The translations under genes were made by a program, and so were the position numbers. 64,000 nt of DNA from a virus, in IMG/VR virus record IMGVR_UViG_3300025860_001451, positions 1 to 64,000 of that record; one strand, 5' to 3'. The notes beneath the pieces were generated by a model. The model saw nothing but the letters and a program-made list of their open reading frames with translations. It searched no databases and had not been told where the DNA came from. Shown piece after piece: positions 34,190 through 40,872 of this stretch (position 1 is its first letter; every line of letters starts with the position of its first letter).

Positions 34190-35845
34190 TTAACCTTCGC
34201 AAGAAGAGCATTGGTTTATTGATCTAGAAAGCTCTTGGGCTGGGTTTGCACCTCTTTGATAGTATAAAGATTTAATTCCTTGTTCCCAAGCAAAAATCAT
34301 AAGTTGATTAACCTCTTTAGGTTTTACACCAGGAGGGACAACAATATTAAGGGATTGTCCTTGGTCTATATGTTTCTGACGTTGAGCTGCCTGTATGATT
34401 ACCTCTTTCTGGGAAATTTCACCAAATGTTTTAAATACATCCTTCTCGTTTTGGTCTAGAAAGTCAAGATGTTGGACTGAACCTCCATGAACAAGAATAG
34501 ACCTCCATACTTCTTTTTTGTTTTTTTTGTGACTAGAAAGGAGTTTGCGTAGGTATGGGTTTTTATATGTGAATTTTCCCTTGGCTAAGTCCTTAACAAA
34601 ATAATTGGATTTCAAGGGCTCTATGCTGGGAGATACTTGGCCAAGTATAAAAGAACTAGAAGTAGTTGGGGCAATAGCCAGGGTTGTAACATTTCTGCGC
34701 CCATATCCTTTAAGTAATTCTGGCTCTCCAAATTTTATAGCCATTTCTTCTGTGGCTTTATCTGCCCTCTCTCTGATTGTATGCCATATAGAGGCGTTTA
34801 GCATTTTAGAATCCATAGATTCAAACGGAACCATTTTAGATTGGAGGTATGAGTGCCAACCTAAAGCCCCCATTCCTAATGCCCTTTGTCTTATTGCAAA
34901 GTTTCTTGGGGCATCCATATATCTTACTCCGTCTGTCTTATCAATAAATTCAGTCATGACGGCATCAAGAAAATAAACCATTGTCTCAATAGCGTCTGTC
35001 TCAACTATTTCATCCCACCTTTCTAGGTTTAAACTCGACAAACAACAAACAAAACTTTCGTCCTCCTCTGAAGAAAGCATTATTTCACTGCATAAATTTG
35101 AAGCATTGATTTTTTTGCCCTTATCTTTGTAGACTTGAGGTGCTTGATTGTTGGCATTGTCAGAATAAAATATATATGGATACCCGCTTTCAAATTTCTT
35201 TTTTAATACAAGACCCCAGATTCTTCTGTTTTCTTTATCCCCATCTATCATCGCTTCCATGAAATTATCTGGAACACAGACACCAATGCTCATTTTTTGT
35301 ATCTCATGCCCTTCTCCACGAATCTTAAGAAACTCCTCTATGTCCGTGTGATCGATAGGGAGATAGGCAGCAAAGCTTCCCCTTCTTACGTTACCCTGCG
35401 ATACGACCTCCATCAACTTTTCATAAAGCTCCATAAAATGAACTGAGCCAGTGCTAGTTCCTTCTTGATCTCCAATTTTAGAACCGCGACCCCTAAGAGA
35501 ACCAAAGAAACCAGATGTTCCTCCTCCATGTTTTGTCATCATTGAAACCTCTGCTAGTTTATCGCCAGTAATAGATTCCAAAGTGTCTTCAATATAAGAA
35601 CCAAAGCAAGAAATGGGCAACCCTCTTTTGCGCCCGAAGTTACTCCATACTGGCGAACTCAAAGAATAAAACCCACTGTGCATATATCCAGTGAATTTTT
35701 TAGCAAAGCCTTTAATACCTAATGTTTTTTCGGCGTTTTTGGCTATGTCTTCTATTCTTGATTCCGCAGTTTCGCCTTCTGTTAAATAACCCCTACTTAA
35801 GTATTGACGAGAGTTTCGATTTAGCCAGTATATTTTTTGATCCAT
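34190..35845 (-). CDS. nrdA: Ribonucleotide reductase, class I large subunit
   Basis: It reduces ribonucleotides to deoxyribonucleotides. I chose the ATG at 35845 (MDQKIYW), 13 bases after nrdB. The 551-residue protein has PISCFGSYIED (first redox Cys), NLCSEIM (N-x-C-x-E active site with the thiyl Cys), CCLSSLNL (second redox Cys), SLYYQRG (radical-transfer Tyr pair) and a C-terminal CSSC. It is shorter than E. coli NrdA (761 residues) and lacks the N-terminal ATP-cone, so dATP feedback control is probably absent. Confidence 0.9.
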   Translation of the reverse strand: MDQKIYWLNRNSRQYLSRGYLTEGETAESRIEDIAKNAEKTLGIKGFAKKFTGYMHSGFYSLSSPVWSNFGRKRGLPISCFGSYIEDTLESITGDKLAEVSMMTKHGGGTSGFFGSLRGRGSKIGDQEGTSTGSVHFMELYEKLMEVVSQGNVRRGSFAAYLPIDHTDIEEFLKIRGEGHEIQKMSIGVCVPDNFMEAMIDGDKENRRIWGLVLKKKFESGYPYIFYSDNANNQAPQVYKDKGKKINASNLCSEIMLSSEEDESFVCCLSSLNLERWDEIVETDAIETMVYFLDAVMTEFIDKTDGVRYMDAPRNFAIRQRALGMGALGWHSYLQSKMVPFESMDSKMLNASIWHTIRERADKATEEMAIKFGEPELLKGYGRRNVTTLAIAPTTSSSFILGQVSPSIEPLKSNYFVKDLAKGKFTYKNPYLRKLLSSHKKNKKEVWRSILVHGGSVQHLDFLDQNEKDVFKTFGEISQKEVIIQAAQRQKHIDQGQSLNIVVPPGVKPKEVNQLMIFAWEQGIKSLYYQRGANPAQELSRSINQCSSCEG

Positions 35846-35858
35846 TTTGTTTTTTGTT

Positions 35859-36833
35859 TTAAAAGAGCTCGTCTTCAGAGAACGATTTATCTTTTTTAGA
35901 ATACTCAACAGGCCTCCCGTGAAAAAAGTCCGTCATGTTGTCTCCCAAGAGCTCCTCGTCAAACCACATTGTAGAAGATATCAGCTTTTTGTCAACATTA
36001 AAAACACTATCAAAACCAATCATATCAAGAGACTCGTTGATTCTGTTTTTAACAAACTCTTTTAAAATATCAGCAGAAAGGCCTTCTTCGTTAATCCCAT
36101 TAACCATCCAATCAATGATTTTAGCTTCAGCCATATACGCTTGCTCTGCTTCTTGCATAATCCGATCTCTTAATTCTTGATCAAAAAGATCTGGGTATTC
36201 GGCCCTGATTGTATTGATAATACGAGCTCCAACTTTAGCATGAATATCTTCTTCGTTACGAGTATACTTTACCTGCTGGTCTGTATCTTTAAGGACATTC
36301 TTAAATCTAGCGAACCAATTTATAACATAAAACTGGCTAAACAAAGAAACATTCTCTACAAACAAGGTAAACAAAATAAGGGCGTAGAGATATTGTTTCT
36401 TGCTGTCTTTGTAAAAGCGATGGGTGTATTTCTTAAGATATTTAACCCGACCCTGTATGAAGTCTAATTTGAGATTTTCTTCAAAAATATCTTCCATATC
36501 TAGAATAGATATTAACCTTTCATATGCATTATTGTGAATAACTTCAGTGTTTGCCATCACATAACCAAGATCTTGTAGTGATGGGTGGGGTAGGTTGTCT
36601 CCAAGTTTGGCCCAAAATGTCTTAACGGCCACTTCAATTTGCCCAATAGCACTTAATGTTCTAACTACAATCTCCCTTTCTTGGTCGTTTAGTGATGTTT
36701 TAAAGTTGTGTATATCAGACTTAAAATCAAATTCCTTATCGGTCCAAAAACCATTATGCATAGATTGTATAAACATTTCAGTCCATGGGTATAGATTGGG
36801 CTTCCTTGATGTTTGTTCGTCGAATATACTCAT
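35859..36833 (-). CDS. nrdB: Ribonucleotide reductase, class I small subunit
   Basis: This makes the radical cofactor for NrdA. The ATG at 36833 (MSIFDEQTSRKP) is chosen; the longer frame needs a TTG. The ferritin-like fold shows EVIHNNAY (E, H and the radical Tyr), NVSLFSQFY, and NEEDIHAKVG (E and H ligands). By alignment the first metal ligand, usually Asp, is Glu in QIEVAV; Glu is typical of class Ic enzymes, which however lack the Tyr. The small-subunit gene precedes the large one. The upstream region is A-rich with no Shine-Dalgarno. Confidence 0.9.
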   Translation of the reverse strand: MSIFDEQTSRKPNLYPWTEMFIQSMHNGFWTDKEFDFKSDIHNFKTSLNDQEREIVVRTLSAIGQIEVAVKTFWAKLGDNLPHPSLQDLGYVMANTEVIHNNAYERLISILDMEDIFEENLKLDFIQGRVKYLKKYTHRFYKDSKKQYLYALILFTLFVENVSLFSQFYVINWFARFKNVLKDTDQQVKYTRNEEDIHAKVGARIINTIRAEYPDLFDQELRDRIMQEAEQAYMAEAKIIDWMVNGINEEGLSADILKEFVKNRINESLDMIGFDSVFNVDKKLISSTMWFDEELLGDNMTDFFHGRPVEYSKKDKSFSEDELF

Positions 36834-37095
36834 TTTTATTGTTTTTTGTTTGTTGTTAATTTGATTTTGGCCGCGACTATGCCACAAAGTTATCGCTGTA
36901 ACAAATTACACCTTATATCTTTTTTAAATCCCAGTCAACAGAAAATTAAGTTAATTATTTATGTGGAAAAAAATAATAATCTTTTTGTGGAAAAAAAATA
37001 GAATGATTTATATAATAAGACGGGAAGGAGAGAGAATTCGAAGAAGTTTACTTCAGCGATTTAATCATATACGATACTCTACCAATTAACTTCTC

Positions 37096-37190
37096 GATTT
37101 TAAAAAACACTTATCGTTAAGTATATGTATTCGAAGAAGTATACTTAACCGTATAGTATATACTTAACGATGAAGTATGTTTTTTAAATC
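37096..37190. repeat. Long imperfect inverted repeat
   Basis: The left arm 37096-37126 (GATTTTAAAAAACACTT...GTTAAGTATAT) matches the reverse complement of about 37158-37190, with two extra bases in one arm and few mismatches. The loop holds a second TATACTTAAC copy. Too long and too distant from a gene end to be a simple terminator. Confidence 0.75.
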
Positions 37191-37224
37191 TCGAAGTGTT
37201 TTTTTACAAGTTAATAATATTTTC

Positions 37225-37252
37225 TTGACTTCTTCGGAATATAACTTATCAT
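37225..37252 (+). promoter_or_regulatory. Sigma70-like promoter for dNMP kinase operon
   Basis: TTGACT (37225-37230), 16-base spacer and TATCAT (37247-37252). The -10 element ends one base before the ATG at 37254 and seven before the ATG at 37260, so 37260 is the more likely start. An inverted CGAAGAAGT repeat covers the -35 edge, which suggests repression or activation through it. Confidence 0.75.
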
Positions 37253-37259
37253 TATGGGA

Positions 37260-37844
37260 ATGGAACTAGATTACAAAATAATAGGGATTTGTGGAAATGC
37301 CAGATCTGGAAAAGATACTCTTGGGAAGAACATCAAAAAGATTTTAAATGACAACGGAATAAAATCAGAAATTTATTCTTTTGCAAATGAGTTAAAAAAA
37401 TCTGTAGATGAATTTTTGATAGAACAATTAAAAATATCTGCTTTCACAGAAGATGAGGAAGAGAAAAAATTGATCAGGCCATTCCTTGTTTTTTGGGGCA
37501 CTGACGTAATGAGAAAAATAAATCACAATATTTGGGTTGAAAAAGTTGAAGATAAACTACATGATAGTCATGTAAACATTATTACTGATGTGAGATTTAT
37601 TAACGAGATAGATTGGGTTAAGAGAAAAAAAGGCTTATCCATAATGATTAAAAGAGAAAATAATGAACCAGCTAATGCTTATGAAAAATATAACAACGAA
37701 AAATTGTCTTTAATTGTTGACAATAGTTTTGATGTGTTGCATACTGAAGACGATAAGATGTTAGAACTAACAGCTAACGAAATTTTAAACTCAACAATCA
37801 ATAACGAAATCTTTGAATTATGGAAAGCGACCTGTCCCTTATAA
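37260..37844 (+). CDS. Deoxynucleoside monophosphate kinase (T4 gp1-like)
   Basis: It phosphorylates dNMPs to dNDPs for DNA synthesis. The 194-residue protein (start 37260; an ATG at 37254 is in frame but too near the promoter) has a P-loop GNARSGKDT at residues 12-20 and the segment TDVRFINEIDWV typical of phage dNMP kinases. It heads the plus-strand operon opposite ribonucleotide reductase, so both supply nucleotides from one divergent control region. Confidence 0.85.
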   Translation: MELDYKIIGICGNARSGKDTLGKNIKKILNDNGIKSEIYSFANELKKSVDEFLIEQLKISAFTEDEEEKKLIRPFLVFWGTDVMRKINHNIWVEKVEDKLHDSHVNIITDVRFINEIDWVKRKKGLSIMIKRENNEPANAYEKYNNEKLSLIVDNSFDVLHTEDDKMLELTANEILNSTINNEIFELWKATCPL

Positions 37845-38395
37845 AAAAAATACAATCAACACAAGATAAGAATTGCTTGGACGAATTAATAAATAGGCAT
37901 TCTGGTATTTATATTTATATAGTGGACAAATTTACTAAAAATAAAGATTACAACGTAGACAGGGAAACTATATTAAGTGAGAAAGATTATATGATATATA
38001 AGAGTGCCCTTGATTACGACCCAAACAAAAACAGTAAATTTTCCACATACCTAGCTAATCAAACAAAGTGGAAGTGCTTGAATGAAATTAACGCCATAAG
38101 GAACAAGAGGATGGTAAGTATAGATACTTTATATAGCACAGCTTCGGGAGACGAAACTAGTCACGAAATCTTATGTAAAATAGAGGCTTTTGATATATTT
38201 AATAGTGTTCTTGAAGAAGAAACAGACTTAAGGGTAAAAAAAATCATTGACATCCGATTCAATACAGATAATAATAGATTAAGACCTTGGAGAGAGGTCT
38301 CAAAAGAACTAAACATGAGCATACAAGGTTGCATAAATATATACAACAGGTTCATAAACAAAGTAAAAAATAAATTCGATAAAAATTATGTTTAA
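37820..38395 (+). CDS. Phage sigma factor-like protein
   Basis: This 191-residue protein looks like a compact sigma70-family factor. A region 2 helix set (ELINRHSGIYIYIVDKFTK, DYDPNKNSKFSTYLANQTKW, KCLNEINAIRNKR) corresponds to the core-binding and -10 recognition helices; the FSTYLANQTKWK segment is the strongest signal. A C-terminal region 4-like helix-turn-helix follows (RPWREVSKELNMSIQGCINIYNRF). It would direct host RNA polymerase to a class of phage promoters, like T4 gp55 (inference). It overlaps the kinase gene by 25 bases and ssb by eight. Confidence 0.72.
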   Translation: MESDLSLIKKIQSTQDKNCLDELINRHSGIYIYIVDKFTKNKDYNVDRETILSEKDYMIYKSALDYDPNKNSKFSTYLANQTKWKCLNEINAIRNKRMVSIDTLYSTASGDETSHEILCKIEAFDIFNSVLEEETDLRVKKIIDIRFNTDNNRLRPWREVSKELNMSIQGCINIYNRFINKVKNKFDKNYV

Positions 38396-38777
38396 TACAA
38401 TAACAGCAGCAGGACATCTAGTTAAAGATCCAGAGACTAGAGAAGTAGGAGATAAGAAGGTTTGCAAAATGAGACTTTGCATTTCTGGAAACCGAGTTCA
38501 AGACAAAGAAAAACTATTCATTGACGTTGAGTTCTGGAATAGACAAGCAGAAATTGCTCAAGAGTACCTAAAAAAAGGCAGGTCGATCATTGTACAAGGA
38601 GAGCTTAGGCGCAATACATGGGAAAAAGAAGGAAAGGAATATCAGAAAGACTTTATTTCTGGTCAAAGCTTTCAATTCCTAAACACTGGAGGCTCAGATG
38701 GAAACAAAGAATCTTCAGAACCATCCAAAGAAACAGAAAAGGTTTCCGCCCCTGTAGATGAAGATATTCCGTTTTAA
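38388..38777 (+). CDS. ssb: Single-stranded DNA-binding protein
   Basis: This 129-residue OB-fold SSB has the bacterial pattern: MFNTITAAGHLVKDPETREV, FIDVEFWNRQAEIAQEYLKKG and SIIVQGELRRNTWEKEGKEY. A Ser/Glu-rich tail ends in DEDIPF, the conserved tip that binds SSB partner proteins. It overlaps the sigma-like gene by eight bases and the next gene by one (TAATG). Confidence 0.93.
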   Translation: MFNTITAAGHLVKDPETREVGDKKVCKMRLCISGNRVQDKEKLFIDVEFWNRQAEIAQEYLKKGRSIIVQGELRRNTWEKEGKEYQKDFISGQSFQFLNTGGSDGNKESSEPSKETEKVSAPVDEDIPF

Positions 38778-39832
38778 TGAAAATACTATTAGAGGCACCT
38801 CTAAATTCTTTAAGCCTCGGCAACGTTGGTTATAACGTTGTCCGAGAGCTTATAGACAAAGGGCATGATGTTGGTTTTTGGCCAATTGGTAATGTAGATT
38901 TATCTGCTTACAATATAGAAAGCGACTTTCTCGCTAAATTGCAAGAATCAATAGACAAGAGGTATGATTTTTTGCATGAAGACATCCCGTCTTTAAAAAT
39001 ATGGCATTTAAACGGTTCCGAAGACAGAAAAAACAAAAATCAATACCTATATACCTTTTATGAATGCAGCGAACCAACAGATATAGAAGTTAAGCTTTGT
39101 AACGCGCAAACGAAAACTATATTTTCGTCTTCTTACGCAGCTAATAAATTCAATTCACCTTCTGTACCGCTTGGTTTTGATAAAGACTTCAAAGAAACTA
39201 ACAAAACATACTTAACTGGAGTAACTCACTTCGGATTAATGGGTAAATTTGAAAAAAGAAAACACACAAGAAAAATAATCAAGGCTTGGATTAAAAAATA
39301 TGGCAACAACAATAAGTATCAGCTTACATGTTGTGTTTCGAACCCGTTTTTTAAGCAAGATGAAATGGCTCATATTTTAAACGAAGCTCTCGAAGGCAAA
39401 AACTACACTAACGTTAATATATTACCCTTCTTGGGTAAAAATAGCGAGGTTAACGAGTTGTTAAACTCAATAGACATAGATTTGACTGGCCTATCAGGAG
39501 GAGAAGGTTGGAACCTTCCCTCTTTTAACTCCACCTGTCTTGGTAAATGGAGTGTAGTTTTAAACGAAACCTCTCATAAAGATTGGGCATCTGATAAAAA
39601 CTCTATATTAGTAGAGCCTAGCTCTAAAATAGATTGTTATGACAATAAGTTTTTTGCTAAGGGTTCAAACTTTAATCAAGGTTTCTTTTTTGATTTTGAA
39701 GAAGACGAAGCTATTTCGGCGATGGAAAAAGCGGAAGGAAAAGTAGGACAAATTAACACTGAGGGTCAAAAATTGGCGGACAAAATGTCCTATTCTAAAA
39801 CCGTGGATTCTATCATTTCCCATATTTGCTAG
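38777..39832 (+). CDS. GT4-like glycosyltransferase
   Basis: This 351-residue GT-B enzyme starts with MKILLEAPLNSLSLGNVG, has a domain 2 opening strand HFGLMGKFEKRKHTRKI near residue 155 and GGEGWNLPSFNS near 240, matching the EGfGLpxxEa donor site. A sugar nucleotide is the likely donor. The gene is placed with DNA metabolism genes rather than the minus-strand glycan operon. Confidence 0.78.
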   Translation: MKILLEAPLNSLSLGNVGYNVVRELIDKGHDVGFWPIGNVDLSAYNIESDFLAKLQESIDKRYDFLHEDIPSLKIWHLNGSEDRKNKNQYLYTFYECSEPTDIEVKLCNAQTKTIFSSSYAANKFNSPSVPLGFDKDFKETNKTYLTGVTHFGLMGKFEKRKHTRKIIKAWIKKYGNNNKYQLTCCVSNPFFKQDEMAHILNEALEGKNYTNVNILPFLGKNSEVNELLNSIDIDLTGLSGGEGWNLPSFNSTCLGKWSVVLNETSHKDWASDKNSILVEPSSKIDCYDNKFFAKGSNFNQGFFFDFEEDEAISAMEKAEGKVGQINTEGQKLADKMSYSKTVDSIISHIC

Positions 39833-39842
39833 CTTTTAAAGC

Positions 39843-39858
39843 TGGCACACAAAATGCA
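39843..39858 (+). promoter_or_regulatory. Possible sigma54-like promoter before hsp20
   Basis: TGGCAC-ACAAA-ATGCA fits the -24/-12 pattern (GG, ten bases, GC) and lies 12 bases before the ATG at 39871, so transcription would start next to it. No good -35/-10 pair is seen here. A single match can arise by chance and no activator site is visible. Confidence 0.3.
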
Positions 39859-39870
39859 ATAATAAATATT

Positions 39871-40191
39871 ATGACTACATTATTCGAAGAGTTATTCAAA
39901 CAAGATAGCAGGGTTGACCAAAAAGACTACAAATGGATTAAAAGTAGCGATGACGTATATACAGCTGAAATTGAGTTAGCTGGATTTTCTAAAAAAGACG
40001 TTGAAGTTACAGCTAATCAGGAAGTTTTAAGGGTAAGCGCTAAAAAAGGTGAGAAATCTAAAAGTTTTTCAATAGCACTAAATGATTTAGTTTGTCCGTC
40101 CGACATCAAATCGAAGATGACAAACGGCTTACTAATTATTACAATGCCAAAAAAACAAGTTAGAGAATCTTTTGCAGTTAAGATCGAATAG
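39871..40191 (+). CDS. Hsp20/alpha-crystallin small heat shock protein
   Basis: This 106-residue chaperone starts at the ATG at 39871 (MTTLFEEL); a TTG-started frame reaches 39826 inside the upstream gene. The alpha-crystallin domain is clear: YTAEIELAGFSKKDVEVTA, VLRVSAKKG and NGLLIITMPKK. The usual C-terminal I-x-I/V motif is not obvious. Hsp20 proteins are known in several phages and may help virion assembly. A terminator follows. Confidence 0.88.
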   Translation: MTTLFEELFKQDSRVDQKDYKWIKSSDDVYTAEIELAGFSKKDVEVTANQEVLRVSAKKGEKSKSFSIALNDLVCPSDIKSKMTNGLLIITMPKKQVRESFAVKIE

Positions 40192-40217
40192 TCTTGCTGT
40201 TGTTCGTTACAAAAAAT

Positions 40218-40253
40218 CAAACGGGGTTAGTTGAATACTAGCCCCGTTTGTTT
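40218..40253 (+). terminator. Rho-independent terminator after hsp20
   Basis: CAAACGGGGTTAGT (40218-40231) pairs with ACTAGCCCCGTTTG (40237-40250), with one G-U wobble and a five-base loop, followed by TTT. The -35 element of the next promoter lies in its loop. Confidence 0.85.
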
Positions 40254-40258
40254 ATAAT
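40231..40258 (+). promoter_or_regulatory. Sigma70-like promoter nested in a terminator
   Basis: TTGAAT (40231-40236), 16-base spacer and TATAAT (40253-40258), five bases before the ATG at 40264. The -35 element spans the loop of the hsp20 terminator hairpin, so termination and initiation signals overlap. Confidence 0.78.
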
Positions 40259-40263
40259 CTATT

Positions 40264-40656
40264 ATGCCGATGTATATTTATAAACACCCAGATGAAGAAG
40301 TTTACACAGAGGTTCTTCAAACAATGATTGAGGATCACGTATACTTCGATTCTGACGGGCTTGAATGGAAGAGGGTATTTACCACCCCAAATATGTCCAT
40401 CGATTCCTCTATAGACCCATATAACGAAAGACAGTTCCATGATAAAACCAACTCGAAAAAAGGGACTTTTGGTGATGTCATGGATTATAGCAAGGAATTA
40501 AGCCAAGAAAGAGCTGAAAAAAATGGAGGGATAGACCCAATTCAAAAAAAATACTATAAAGATTATTCAAAGAAAAGAGAAGGGGCCAAGCACTTTAATG
40601 AAATAAAATCTAAAGGCTATGAGAGTAAAAACGTAAAAATCGATTTTGAAAAATAA
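40264..40656 (+). CDS. Cysteine-free FmdB-like protein
   Basis: This 130-residue protein has an N-terminal MPMYIYKHPDEE...YTEVLQTMIEDHVY pattern like the FmdB zinc-ribbon family (MPIYEYxCxxCGxxFExLQSMSD), but the metal-binding cysteines are missing. Phage versions without cysteines are plausible. The C-terminal ~80 residues are charged and likely disordered, with many Lys and Glu. The start at 40264 is placed by the promoter; an ATG at 40270 is the alternative. It is a single-gene unit. Function unknown. Confidence 0.65.
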   Translation: MPMYIYKHPDEEVYTEVLQTMIEDHVYFDSDGLEWKRVFTTPNMSIDSSIDPYNERQFHDKTNSKKGTFGDVMDYSKELSQERAEKNGGIDPIQKKYYKDYSKKREGAKHFNEIKSKGYESKNVKIDFEK

Positions 40657-40676
40657 AGCAAACTGCTTTAATTTTT
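40654..40676. terminator. Possible bidirectional terminator between convergent genes
   Basis: TAAAGCA and TGCTTTA form a seven-base stem with a three-base loop (40654-40670), followed by ATTTTT. It lies between the ends of convergent genes at 40656 and 40683. The stem is short, so it is a weak candidate. Confidence 0.5.
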
Positions 40677-40682
40677 ATTACA

Positions 40683-40868
40683 TCATCCGCCTTGAGTTTT
40701 TATACCTAGAGTTATTGCATACATATTATACCAACTCCTAATCGCTATATTTAGATTCGGATGTTGGCACTCGTAAACCTTGCCTTTTTCATCTATATAG
40801 GAAACATTCCAGCATTCCTGTCCCATTAAATCTTTAATCTTTCTTGAAGATGGTTTTATTTTTTTCAT
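40683..40868 (-). CDS. Small protein after the LRR gene, 61 residues
   Basis: The ATG at 40868 (MKKIKPSSRKIKDL) lies four bases after the stop of the giant LRR gene; a longer frame overlaps it. The protein has a basic N-terminus and then strand-like segments (CWNVSYIDEKGKVYECQ, AIRSWYNMYAI). It is the last gene of the tail tip operon. It could be a chaperone or virion part, but I do not recognise it. Confidence 0.65.
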   Translation of the reverse strand: MKKIKPSSRKIKDLMGQECWNVSYIDEKGKVYECQHPNLNIAIRSWYNMYAITLGIKTQGG

Positions 40869-40872
40869 AATA

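Larger units (their letters stand above)
36888..37253. other. Repeat-rich divergent intergenic region (candidate origin or operator)
   Basis: No gene is visible in this AT-rich stretch between divergent nrdB and the dNMP kinase gene. CGAAGAAGT occurs at 37039-37047 and 37132-37140, and inverted at 37228-37236 overlapping the promoter of the plus-strand operon. ATTCGAAGAAGT-N-TACTT is a 17/18-base direct repeat at 37036 and 37129. A long imperfect dyad pairs 37096-37126 with about 37158-37190. TATACTTAAC appears at 37140 and 37159, and in inverse at 37116. Such clusters fit an origin of replication or a regulator binding site. Confidence 0.6.

Noticed and set aside
36834-36887. Longer nrdB start (TTG at 36887)
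   Set aside because: The ATG at 36833 gives a typical N-terminus, and the extra residues look random.
36888-37253. tRNA or small RNA gene in the divergent region
   Set aside because: The inverted repeats do not form a cloverleaf and no CCA-type end or T-loop motif is seen.
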